A DNA stretch of 64,000 nt from a bacterium. Its GTDB lineage: Bacteria; Sysuimicrobiota; Sysuimicrobiia; Sysuimicrobiales; Segetimicrobiaceae. Below the pieces are notes generated by a model, which had not been told where the DNA came from, did not search any database, and saw only the letters and a list, made by a program, of their open reading frames with translations. The stretch spans positions 248,001 through 312,000 of the forward strand of contig DATGHU010000044.1 of NCBI GenBank assembly GCA_035307765.1, read 5' to 3'. A program made the position numbers and the translations under genes. This document shows positions 24,482 to 32,423 of the stretch, in pieces (within the stretch, counting starts at the first letter, position 1; each line of letters opens with the position of its first letter).

Positions 24482-25819
24482 ATGGAACTCGCGCTGGGAA
24501 CGTTCCCCGTTGAGCGGGTCGTCCTGGGGTCCCCCCCGGGATGGACGGCTGGCCGGCTGGTGGTCGATCCGGCACGCGTCCGGGCGCGCGTCCGCGAAGA
24601 CCCCAGGATCCGAGACGTGGCGGTGGATGTCGTGGCACCCGGCGAGCCGGTGCGGATCATCCACGTCAGGGACATCATCGAGCCGCGCACGAAAGTCGAA
24701 GGCCCGGGGCACACCTACCCGGGGATCTGCGGCCATCCGGTGGAGACCGTGGGCGAGGGGGTGACCCTGCGCTATGCGGGGTTTGGGGTATTGATTGCCT
24801 CCGAGGTTCTTCCGCACATCCGCCGGACGGTCAGCGCGGCCACCGACAGCCTGATCGATATGTCCGGGCCGGGCGCCGTGACCGTCTACAGCACCCTCCG
24901 GTACGTGGTGCTGACCATCGACACCGTCCCCGATCTCGAGCTCACGGAGTGGAACGACGCGCTCCTTCAGGCGGGACACCGTGTCGCGGCCGATCTCGCC
25001 GATCTTCTGCGCGGACAGACCGCGCCGCAGCGGACGCGATACGCGCTGAGTCGGCCGGCGGGAGATTTGCCCCGAGTGGTGCACGTGCACACGCTGAATG
25101 CGTCGATGGTCCCTGGGATCGGCACTGGGATCTACGGGTATACGCGGCACGCCTTGCCGGTCCTCGTGCACCCCAACGAAATGTTGGACGGGGCGATCGC
25201 GGGCGATGCGGTCGTCACCTACCCCGGGAAGTGCACATGGCTCCACGTCAACAACCCGGTGCTGGAGGCCCTCTACCGACGTGACGGGAAGGACCTTGCC
25301 TGGTTGGGGTCGATCGTCTCCCGGACCCGATGGGGAGCGCTCGCCGAGAAGCAGTTGAGCGCCTATCAAACGGTGAAGGCCGCCCAAATGCTCGGGGCCC
25401 AGGGAGCGCTGGTGACCTGGAACCACGGCGGAAACGATCTGATCGAGGTGATGCTGACGATCCAGGGCCTGGAGCGGGCCGGGATCACGACGACCTTTCT
25501 GACGATCGAATCGGACATCAAGGTCGTCCGCATGACCCCCGCCCTGGCGGAAACGGGTTCGTCGGAACCGCCGCTGCTCTTCAGCGTCCCCGAAGCACGG
25601 GCGATCGTCAGCACCGGCACGCTCGCGCCTCCGGAGGAGCTCCCACCGATGCCCCGGGTGGTGGGCGGGGCGACGGTGGTGTTCGATCAGGAGCGGCCGG
25701 ATCTGCGGATCCCGGCCGGGGGCGCACTCGACCTCGAGACGCTGTCGGGGGCGTACTCCCCGATCTTCGGCCACTTTGACAGCTACGGGCTTGGGGTCCA
25801 GAGCTATTTTGACTATTGA
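24482..25819 (+). CDS. grdE: GrdE-type proprotein, component B of glycine/sarcosine/betaine reductase
   Basis: A 445-residue protein of the GrdE/GrdG/GrdI family, which self-cleaves into two subunits at a cysteine to create a pyruvoyl cofactor that forms a Schiff base with the substrate amine. Family blocks: VRIIHVRDIIEPRTKVEGPG, FPGICGHP-like YPGICGHPVETVG, GALVTWNHGGNDLIEVMLTIQG, ARAIVSTG and LPPMPRVVGG, and the terminal FDSYGLGVQSYFDY. Only two cysteine sites stand out. Cys251 (YPGKCTWLHVNNPV) lies close to the cleavage Cys242 reported for clostridial GrdE, so it is the candidate pyruvoyl precursor. It starts 7 bases after the selenoprotein stop, with GGAGG upstream. Confidence 0.88.
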   Translation: MELALGTFPVERVVLGSPPGWTAGRLVVDPARVRARVREDPRIRDVAVDVVAPGEPVRIIHVRDIIEPRTKVEGPGHTYPGICGHPVETVGEGVTLRYAGFGVLIASEVLPHIRRTVSAATDSLIDMSGPGAVTVYSTLRYVVLTIDTVPDLELTEWNDALLQAGHRVAADLADLLRGQTAPQRTRYALSRPAGDLPRVVHVHTLNASMVPGIGTGIYGYTRHALPVLVHPNEMLDGAIAGDAVVTYPGKCTWLHVNNPVLEALYRRDGKDLAWLGSIVSRTRWGALAEKQLSAYQTVKAAQMLGAQGALVTWNHGGNDLIEVMLTIQGLERAGITTTFLTIESDIKVVRMTPALAETGSSEPPLLFSVPEARAIVSTGTLAPPEELPPMPRVVGGATVVFDQERPDLRIPAGGALDLETLSGAYSPIFGHFDSYGLGVQSYFDY

Positions 25820-25846
25820 GCGCGGCGGACTGCGGGGCACCGGGCG

Positions 25847-27319
25847 ATGTCGGCCGGCACCGTAGGGCCGCTGCGGCCCGTCGTGCGTGCCGCGCGGTTT
25901 GCGATCGCCCATGTGCCGGGACTGGTGCTGTCCGGCTCCAAGCCCCGGCGCGAGATTGCGGCGGGGGGAGAGGGTGTCCGCGCCGCCTTGCGCGAGCGAC
26001 TGCGGTCGTTCGAGGATGCCGTGGGGTATCCGCCCCACCAAGTCCTGCTGGGCACCCTGGCTCCGGAGGCGCTGAGGGAGATCCCCCGACCGTGGCATCT
26101 CCGGCCGGTGGCGGGGGCCGGGCCGGAGGGCCCGGGTGGGACGATGATCGACGAGCTCGGTTTCTACGCATGGCTCGTTCGAGCCGACCGGGCGCGCCTG
26201 GTACATCTGTCGGAAGAGTTTGCCGCCACCTTGGCGGGGCACCTGGGTGAAACGCGGGTCTCGACGATGAACGCGGACGGCCTGCGCCGCGCGGTGGGAC
26301 AGCGGGGGGAGCCGCTGTACCTAGGCGGCGGTCGGCAGATCGGCGTGGTCGTGCCCGCACACGAGGAGGACGAGTCGCTGGCCGCCCCGGTGCTCCTCGA
26401 GAACCTCGCGGCGAAGGTCACCGGGGCCCTGGCGCTCCGGGGATTGCTGGGGTCGCCCGGCGGGGCGCCGCCCGCCCCGGGAGATGAGTCGGTCGATTAT
26501 CTGATTGGCTGCGGCGAGGAGGCGGTGGGGGACCGCTATCAGCGCGGAGGCGGAAACCTCGCCAAAGCGATGGGCGAGTTGGCGGGGGTGCGGACGGCAG
26601 GCGCGGTTGACGTGAAGGCGTTTTGTGCGAGTCCGTTGCACGGGCTGCTCTTGGCGGGCGCGCTCGTGGCCAGCGGCGTATGGCGCCGGGTGGTCGTCGT
26701 TGCCGGCGGGTCGCTGGCGAAGCTCGGGATGAAGTGTCGCGGCCACCTGGCGGCCGGGTATCCGGTGCTGGAGGATGTCATCGTGGGGATGGCGATCGAC
26801 GTCGCGGCGGACGATGGCCGCAGCCCCGTGCTGCGGTTGGACGCGGCGACCGTCCACCGGATCGCCGACGGGACCGCTCCGCACCAGATGGCGCAGGTGC
26901 TGACGGCGGCCCCACTGCGGGCGGCGGGGCTCAAGCTCGGCGACGTGGACCGGTACGCCGTGGAGCTGCACAACCCGGACATTACGGAACCGGCCGGATC
27001 GGGAGACGTGCCCGCACGCAACTATCAGATGATCGCCGCGCTGGCGATGCAGGCCGGCGAAATTGCCCGGTCCGACATGTCGGCGTTCGCCGCGGCTCAC
27101 GGGATGCCCGGGTTCTCGCCGACCCAAGGCCACATCGCCTCGGCCGTCGCCTACCTGCATCACGCCGTGACCGGCCTGACGCGGGGGTCGTTCAGCCGGG
27201 TGCAGCTGGTCGCGAAAGGCAGCTTGTTCCTGGGACGCATGACCGAGTTGGCGGATGGGGTGAGTATTCTCATGGAGCGCAACGCAGCAGGCGACTCGGA
27301 AGGGAGGAGGAGGGTATGA
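25847..27319 (+). CDS. grdC: GrdC-type protein, glycine reductase complex component C beta subunit
   Basis: A 490-residue FabH-like protein. Strong family blocks: DYLIGCGEEAVGDRYQRGGGNLAKAMGELAG, DVKAFCASPLHGLLLAGALV (candidate acyl-carrying Cys), VVVVAGGSLAKLGMKCRGHL, YAVELHNPDITEPAGSGDVPARNYQMIAALA, HGMPGFSPTQGHIASAVAYLHH and KGSLFLGRMTELADGVSILMERN. In clostridia GrdC works with GrdD to convert the carboxymethyl-Se-GrdA intermediate to acetyl phosphate. No GrdD gene adjoins. ATG at 25847; the stop overlaps the grdA start in an ATGA. Confidence 0.92.
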   Translation: MSAGTVGPLRPVVRAARFAIAHVPGLVLSGSKPRREIAAGGEGVRAALRERLRSFEDAVGYPPHQVLLGTLAPEALREIPRPWHLRPVAGAGPEGPGGTMIDELGFYAWLVRADRARLVHLSEEFAATLAGHLGETRVSTMNADGLRRAVGQRGEPLYLGGGRQIGVVVPAHEEDESLAAPVLLENLAAKVTGALALRGLLGSPGGAPPAPGDESVDYLIGCGEEAVGDRYQRGGGNLAKAMGELAGVRTAGAVDVKAFCASPLHGLLLAGALVASGVWRRVVVVAGGSLAKLGMKCRGHLAAGYPVLEDVIVGMAIDVAADDGRSPVLRLDAATVHRIADGTAPHQMAQVLTAAPLRAAGLKLGDVDRYAVELHNPDITEPAGSGDVPARNYQMIAALAMQAGEIARSDMSAFAAAHGMPGFSPTQGHIASAVAYLHHAVTGLTRGSFSRVQLVAKGSLFLGRMTELADGVSILMERNAAGDSEGRRRV

Positions 27320-27774
27320 TCGATTTCAAGGACAAGCTCGTGCTCGCACTGGGCGAACGGGACGGGATCCCGGCTCCGGCGCTGGTGGCATGCGCGGAAA
27401 GCGCCGGCGGCCGGGTCGTCTACGCCGCCACCGAGTGCTTTGTCTGAACGTCGGCGGGCGCGATGGACCTGGAGGAGCAGGGACGGATTCAGCAGCTCGC
27501 GGGGGGCGGGCAGAGCGATCAGATGATCGTGCTTCTGGGCACCCCGAATGCGAGCAGCACGCTGATGATCGCTCTTACGCTCACGCAGGGCGACCCCAGC
27601 TACGCCGGTCCACTCGCCGGAGTCCCGTTGGGACTCCCCGTCTACCACATTCTCGAAGACCGGGTGAAAGATGCGATCCCCGCCGACGTGTACGAACGTG
27701 AGATCGGGCCGATGGAGTTCGTCCTGGACAAGCCGGGGATCGAGACGGCCCTGGCCAAGACGCGAGGAGGCTGA
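27316..27774 (+). CDS. grdA: GrdA selenoprotein, glycine reductase complex component A (UGA = Sec44)
   Basis: A 152-residue small selenoprotein read through TGA at 27445-27447, codon 44, the position known for GrdA. Sequence around it: VVYAATECFV-U-TSAGAMDLEEQ, matching the GrdA hallmark ECFV-U-TAAGAMDLE. After the Sec the family signatures continue: MIVLLGTPNAS, LTLTQGDPSYAGPLAGVPLGLPVYHILE, VYEREIGPMEFVLD. GrdA carries the carboxymethyl selenoether between component B and component C and is re-reduced by thioredoxin. ATG at 27316 follows GGAGGAGGAGGG and overlaps the grdC stop. Ordinary gene finding would end it at 43 residues or drop it. Confidence 0.95.
27445..27447 (+). other. In-frame TGA read as selenocysteine (GrdA Sec44)
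   Basis: TGA at codon 44, flanked by ECFV before and TSAGAMDLE after, is the invariant GrdA selenocysteine position. Confidence 0.95.
27465..27484 (+). promoter_or_regulatory. Possible SECIS hairpin of grdA (weak)
   Basis: CCTG (27468-27471) pairs with CAGG (27478-27481) around a GAGGAG loop, extended by possible tandem G-A pairs and a G-C pair. The loop G is 25 bases after the TGA. The stem is short. An alternative CGTCG/CGATG stem at 27449-27465 lies too close to the TGA. Confidence 0.3.
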
Positions 27775-27831
27775 CGCGCCAAGGCGGCGGTGGGATCCCG
27801 CTAGGGCTGCCGGGCGGCGAAGGAGTGGTCC

Positions 27832-28944
27832 ATGCGCATCACGCAGATCCGCACGCGGCAGGTGGACGTCCCGCTCCCGCAGCCGTTCTATCCGGCGTGG
27901 GCGCCGGGCCGGGTCGAGACGCAGATCCGGCTCGCCTACCTGCGCATTGACACCGATGCCGGGGTGTACGGGATCGCCGGCCACGAGTTCTTCGGCGCCG
28001 AGGAACAGTGCGTGGCGCGGGTGGCGCGAGACCTGGTGGGCGAAGACCCGCTCCACATCGAAAAGCACGCCGCCACCCTGCGCTTTCTCTGGCCGTACTT
28101 CGGCACGGCAGTGTGGTTCGTGGAGATCGCGCTCTGGGACATTCTGGGGAAGGTGGCGGGTCTGCCCCTCTACCGGCTGCTGGGGAGCGCGCGAGATGCC
28201 GTCGCGGCCTACGCCTCGACCGGCCAGAACCGCACCCCGGCCGAGCGCGCCGACGACGCCCGCCGGCTGCGCGATGCGGGGTTCCGTGCGATCAAGCTCC
28301 GGATCCACAGCGAGTCGATGGCCGAGGACCTGGCACAGGTCGCGGCCGTGCACCAGGCGGTCGGCAACGGGATGGCGATCATGGTGGATGCGAACCAGAC
28401 CGATGTGCACGACGCCCCCTATCCCGGCCCGCACTGGTCGTATCATCGGGCGCTCAGGACGGCGCAGGCGCTGGCGGAGTATGGGATCGAGTGGCTCGAG
28501 GAGCCGTTGCCCCGCCACGACTACGAGGGGCTGCGGAGACTCCGGGCGGCGTCTCCGGTGCCCGTGGCCGGCGGTGAGGTGAACCAGGGATTCGGTGAGT
28601 TGCAGCGGCTCCTCCTGGATGGCTGCTACGACATCCTGCAGCCCGACGTGACGCTGTGCGAGGGATTGCTGCGCATCCGGGCGCTCGCGGCGATGGCGAA
28701 CGCCGCATCGGTGCTCGTCGTCCCCCACACCTGGGGCGATCCGTTGGGCACGGTGGCGAACCTGCACCTGGCGGCGGCGATTCCCAACACCTCGTACTTC
28801 GAATTTCCCCACGACCCGCCGGCGTTTCCCAGCACCGTCTACCAGCAGACGCTCAAGACGCCCCTGGTCGTGGACGACGGGCTGGTGCGCGTGCCCCAGG
28901 AGCCCGGCCTGGGAGTGGAGCTCCAGGACTGGATCTTCGAGTGA
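27832..28944 (+). CDS. Mandelate racemase/muconate lactonizing enzyme-family protein (enolase superfamily)
   Basis: A 370-residue enolase-superfamily enzyme. The N-terminal capping domain is followed by the barrel with FRAIKLRIHSE (Lys155-x-Arg157 rather than Lys-x-Lys), metal ligands Asp186 (MVDANQ), Glu223/224 (WLEEPLPRHD) and Glu249 (VAGGEV), and His299 in VVPHTWGD. The His general base suggests a dehydratase of an acid sugar or a related racemase. ATG at 27832 follows GAAGGAGTGG. It is 57 bases after grdA, so probably part of the same transcript; it could prepare the substrate for, or process the product of, the reductase. Confidence 0.9.
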   Translation: MRITQIRTRQVDVPLPQPFYPAWAPGRVETQIRLAYLRIDTDAGVYGIAGHEFFGAEEQCVARVARDLVGEDPLHIEKHAATLRFLWPYFGTAVWFVEIALWDILGKVAGLPLYRLLGSARDAVAAYASTGQNRTPAERADDARRLRDAGFRAIKLRIHSESMAEDLAQVAAVHQAVGNGMAIMVDANQTDVHDAPYPGPHWSYHRALRTAQALAEYGIEWLEEPLPRHDYEGLRRLRAASPVPVAGGEVNQGFGELQRLLLDGCYDILQPDVTLCEGLLRIRALAAMANAASVLVVPHTWGDPLGTVANLHLAAAIPNTSYFEFPHDPPAFPSTVYQQTLKTPLVVDDGLVRVPQEPGLGVELQDWIFE

Positions 28945-28957
28945 GCCGAGGTGCGCC

Positions 28958-30118
28958 TTGACGGCCGGTCGGGTTCGCGCAGCCACGCTGGTGGCCCCTG
29001 GACGGTACGAGCTTCGCGAGTACCCGGTACCCGACCCGGCGTCGGGATGCGTCCTCGTGCGGATGGAACTGTCGGGGATCTGCGGGACCGATAAGCACAC
29101 CTACCAGGGATACACTACCCAGTACGCCGGAACGGCGACCCCGCGCGAGATCCCATTCCCGATCATTCAAGGGCACGAGAACGTCGGGACAGTGGCCGCC
29201 ATCGGCGGCGACGGTCGCTACGAGGACTTCGAGGGGACCCCGCTGCGTGTCGGCGACCGAGTCGTCGTGGGGGCCAACGTCGTCTGCGGCCGCTGTTATT
29301 ACTGCCGGCACGACTTCCCCTACTACTTCTGTGAACAGATGATCGACTACGGCAACAACATGACCGCGGCGACCCCCCCGCACCTGTTCGGAGGGTGGTC
29401 CCAGTTCCTGTACGTCGTCCCCGGGAGCTTCTTGGTCCGGGTTCCAGACGAGCTTCCATCGGAGATTGCCGTGCTCACCGAGGTCATGGCGGTGACCGTG
29501 GGGCTCGATCGCGCCAAACAGTTCTCTGCCGTGCCGAACGAATCGTTCCTGTTCGACGACACGGTCGTCGTCCTGGGGGTCGGGCCGCTGGGGATGTGCC
29601 ACCTGATCAAGGCCAGGATGCTGGGCGCGGGCACCCTGATCGCGGTGGACTTGTCCGCCTACCGACTCGACATGGCCAAACAGCTGGGCGCGGACTACGT
29701 CATCAACGCCGCCCAAACCACCGCCGCCCAGCGGCTGGGCTTTGTGCGCGACCTCACACACGGCCGGGGCCCGGACGTCGTGATCGAGTGCGCGGGGGTC
29801 CCCCAGGTCATTCCCGAGGCCTTGGAGATGCTCCGGGTCGGCGGGATGCTGGTGGAGGCCGGGAACTTTTCCGACCTGGGTGATGTGGCGATCAGTCCGC
29901 ACCGGCACCTCTGTTCGAAGAACGTGCGGATCCTTGGTGTCGGCGGCGAGGAGGCCGCGGCGTACGGCCCGAGCATGCGGCAGATGGCGCGCTACATGCA
30001 GCACTACCCGTTGCGAGGATTCGTCTCCCACCGGTATCATCTCAAGGACGTTGAGGCCGCCGTCCTCAAGTCCATCGCCCCCGACTCCATGAAGGTCGTG
30101 ATCGACCCCTGGGCCTAA
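28958..30118 (+). CDS. Zinc-dependent alcohol/polyol dehydrogenase (MDR family)
   Basis: A 386-residue medium-chain dehydrogenase. Catalytic zinc ligands lie in GICGTDKH and IIQGHENVG; the structural zinc cysteines are in VCGRCYYCRHDFPYYFC; the NAD-binding Rossmann motif is VVVLGVGPLGMCHLIKA (about 200-217). The acidic residue after the second strand (AVDLSAYRLD) suggests NAD rather than NADP. The start is TTG at 28958, 14 bases after the enolase-superfamily stop, with a GAGCCGAGG purine patch before it. A polyol or hydroxy-acid substrate is likely in this operon. Confidence 0.88.
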   Translation: MTAGRVRAATLVAPGRYELREYPVPDPASGCVLVRMELSGICGTDKHTYQGYTTQYAGTATPREIPFPIIQGHENVGTVAAIGGDGRYEDFEGTPLRVGDRVVVGANVVCGRCYYCRHDFPYYFCEQMIDYGNNMTAATPPHLFGGWSQFLYVVPGSFLVRVPDELPSEIAVLTEVMAVTVGLDRAKQFSAVPNESFLFDDTVVVLGVGPLGMCHLIKARMLGAGTLIAVDLSAYRLDMAKQLGADYVINAAQTTAAQRLGFVRDLTHGRGPDVVIECAGVPQVIPEALEMLRVGGMLVEAGNFSDLGDVAISPHRHLCSKNVRILGVGGEEAAAYGPSMRQMARYMQHYPLRGFVSHRYHLKDVEAAVLKSIAPDSMKVVIDPWA

Positions 30119-30278
30119 CCGGCGCATTTCTCTCGCGTCCGTCCTCACTCCCGGCCCGGGCAACACGCGCGGTGGGGCGGCCTTCCCCCGTCGAAGGCCC
30201 GGGTCCCCGGTCCGCCGTGCGCCGCGAACGCCGATGTCGTATGCTTGAGTTGCGGGCGCTGGGTGCAGGGAGGATTCG

Positions 30279-31160
30279 ATGGCACATCTCGGCTTGTCGA
30301 TCCGCGGGGGGGAGCGGCGGGAAGAGGAGCTCCGGTTCGCCCGCCGGGTGGGATACACGGCCGCGGAGATCAGCATGGATGGGACGGGCCTCATCTTCGG
30401 AGGGCGGCTGCACCCCCAACTGTTGGGGGAGGCCCTCCATGGCTTCGCCAAACACGATTTCCGCTACTCGGTGCACAGCCCCAGCAGCCTGGACCTGCGC
30501 GACCGCGCCAACCGCGAGATTCAGCTCGCGCTGGCGCGGTCGAGCCTCGAGTTCTGCCGGGCGGTCGGAGGGCGCGTGCTCGTGCTCCACTTCGAGCAGC
30601 GGAGCGAGGATCCTGAGGACGAGGATGCGTTCGAGGATGGAATCCGCAAGCTCTCCGACGAGGCCGGGGACGTGCTTCTGGGGATCGAGAACATCGAGGT
30701 CGAGCGGGTTGAGCCGGTGATCGACTGTGTCCGTCGTCTCGACCGCCCGAACGTGGCGATGACCTTCGACGTCGGCCACGCGTTCCTCGCCTCCGCGTAC
30801 TTCCGATTCGACTTCTTCGAGGCGATTCGGGCCGCCCTCCCCTACGTCCGGCACCTCCACGTCAACGACAACTTCGGGCGGTACGATCCGCTCCGCCTCG
30901 AGAACTTCACCCTTTACCGAACCCAGTCGTCGGCCGATACGTTCCCTCTAGGGAAGGGTGACCTCCACCTCCCGGTGGGTTGGGGGGGGATTCCACTCGA
31001 AAAGGTGTTCGATGTGCTGCGGGGATACCGGGGGAGCGTGATCCATGAATATCGCTACGCCAATTTTCTGGCGTCCGTGGAGGATGATTACGGCCGGATG
31101 CGAACTTTGCTGGCCGCCCTCGACGAACCGGGAACCCCCGGAGATGGCAGAGGGAGGTGA
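30279..31160 (+). CDS. TIM-barrel sugar phosphate isomerase/epimerase-like protein (AP endonuclease 2 fold)
   Basis: A 293-residue xylose isomerase-like TIM barrel. Metal-site segments are recognisable: YSVHSPSS, VLVLHFEQ, LGIENIEVE, MTFDVGHAF, VRHLHVNDNFG and VIHEYRY, giving the His/Glu/Asp set typical of this family (isomerases, epimerases, IolE/IolI-like enzymes). ATG at 30279 has CAGGGAGGA upstream. A 160-base gap separates it from the dehydrogenase; direction and theme match the catabolic run. The precise reaction is open. Confidence 0.85.
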   Translation: MAHLGLSIRGGERREEELRFARRVGYTAAEISMDGTGLIFGGRLHPQLLGEALHGFAKHDFRYSVHSPSSLDLRDRANREIQLALARSSLEFCRAVGGRVLVLHFEQRSEDPEDEDAFEDGIRKLSDEAGDVLLGIENIEVERVEPVIDCVRRLDRPNVAMTFDVGHAFLASAYFRFDFFEAIRAALPYVRHLHVNDNFGRYDPLRLENFTLYRTQSSADTFPLGKGDLHLPVGWGGIPLEKVFDVLRGYRGSVIHEYRYANFLASVEDDYGRMRTLLAALDEPGTPGDGRGR

Positions 31161-31223
31161 GGGTCCTTCCCGAATTTAGTCGACGATACCGATGACCGAG
31201 ATGCTTAAGGGGGGTGCGTAGTC

Positions 31224-32372
31224 ATGCGGAAGCCACGGCAATTACGCTGGCTTGCGTCGTCCGTCCTGATCGCGGTCGCGCTGTTCCTGCTGGGAACGAA
31301 CGATCGCACCCCGGCCGGGGCGGCCGAGCCCGTGACGCTCAACGTCTACATCGACGGGGACACCAACATCTTCGACCTCTGGAGCAAGAGCTTGCTCCCC
31401 GCGTTCGAGAAACGTTACCCGCAGTACCGGGCCAACATGGTGCCGCTGCTCCACGGCAACGGGTCCCAGGGGGTGTTCGACAAGATCCTGGCGGCGAAGC
31501 GGGCCGGAAAGCCGACCGACGTCGATCTGTGGGAAACCGAGCCGTCGTTTGTCCAGCAGGGGCTTTCCGAGGTCCTGTGGGTCCGGCTGAACGAGCGGAT
31601 CCTGCCCAACATCACCCGGGTGCCCCAGGGTGCTCTCGAGGCCGTCGACTGGTACGGCGTGCCCTACCGGGGATCGTCGGTGGTGATCGGGTACAACAGC
31701 GCGTTCGTCAAGAACCCGCCCAAGACGTTCGACGATCTGGTCGCCTGGATCAAGGCGAACCCCGGGAAGTTCACCTACTGCGACCCAAACACCGGCGGAT
31801 CCGGCCAGGCGTTCGTGGCGTCGGCGATCTACAAGTTCGCCCAAGCGACCAAGTTCGCCGGAAACGCCTACGACCCGAAGGAGGAAGCGGCGTGGGCTCC
31901 GGCGTGGAAGCTGCTGAAGGACCTCCAGCCGGCGATGTACAACAACGGGTTCCACCCGAACGGGAATGTCGCCGTGCTGCAGCTGCTGGCACAGCAGAAC
32001 ATCTGGATCGCGCCGGTGTGGTCGGACATGGGGCTTGACTTTTCCAGGCGGGGGCAACTCCCCAAGAGCGTCAAGTTCGAGCAGCTCACCCCGCCGCTGT
32101 TTGGCGGAGACTCGACGGTGACGCTCCCCGCCGGGGCCGACTCGAAGCACTTGGAAGGAACGCTGACGCTCCTCAACTGGCTCCTGACGCCGGAGGCGCA
32201 GGCGTTGGTTATCAACGAAGTGTCCGGGTACCCCGGCATCGAGTGGAAGTACATGCCCGCCTCGGTGCGGGCGACCTTCGAGGACGTGGCCAAGCCGTAC
32301 GCGCCGTTCCCCAACGCAAAATATTTGGCCGACCTCAAGCGCCTCTGGCACGAGCAGGTCGCGGGACAGTAA
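31224..32372 (+). CDS. ABC importer substrate-binding protein (PotD/Fe3+-type family 1)
   Basis: A 382-residue exported protein with signal peptide LRWLASSVLIAVALFLLGTN and cleavage near AGAAEP. The mature domain has VTLNVYIDGDTNIFDLWSKSLLPAFEKRYP at its start, GVPYRGSSVVIGYNSAFVKNPPKTFDDLVAW in the hinge region and WLLTPEAQALVINEV, as in binding proteins of the putrescine/iron/thiamine importer group. It is followed by two permeases and an ATPase. ATG at 31224 has AAGGGGGGTG upstream. Confidence 0.88.
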   Translation: MRKPRQLRWLASSVLIAVALFLLGTNDRTPAGAAEPVTLNVYIDGDTNIFDLWSKSLLPAFEKRYPQYRANMVPLLHGNGSQGVFDKILAAKRAGKPTDVDLWETEPSFVQQGLSEVLWVRLNERILPNITRVPQGALEAVDWYGVPYRGSSVVIGYNSAFVKNPPKTFDDLVAWIKANPGKFTYCDPNTGGSGQAFVASAIYKFAQATKFAGNAYDPKEEAAWAPAWKLLKDLQPAMYNNGFHPNGNVAVLQLLAQQNIWIAPVWSDMGLDFSRRGQLPKSVKFEQLTPPLFGGDSTVTLPAGADSKHLEGTLTLLNWLLTPEAQALVINEVSGYPGIEWKYMPASVRATFEDVAKPYAPFPNAKYLADLKRLWHEQVAGQ

Positions 32373-32423
32373 GATCCCGGGGAGGATCGCGCTGGACGGC
32401 CGGCGAGGACGCGCGCACAGGCG

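Noticed and set aside
24281-26242. Minus-strand open frame of 653 codons
   Set aside because: Antisense to the selenoprotein C-terminus, grdE and grdC, whose family motifs are strong.
27463-27774. Separate 103-residue ORF starting at the internal ATG after the grdA TGA
   Set aside because: It is simply the C-terminal part of GrdA; a ribosome site of its own is lacking and the first 43 codons are strongly GrdA-like.
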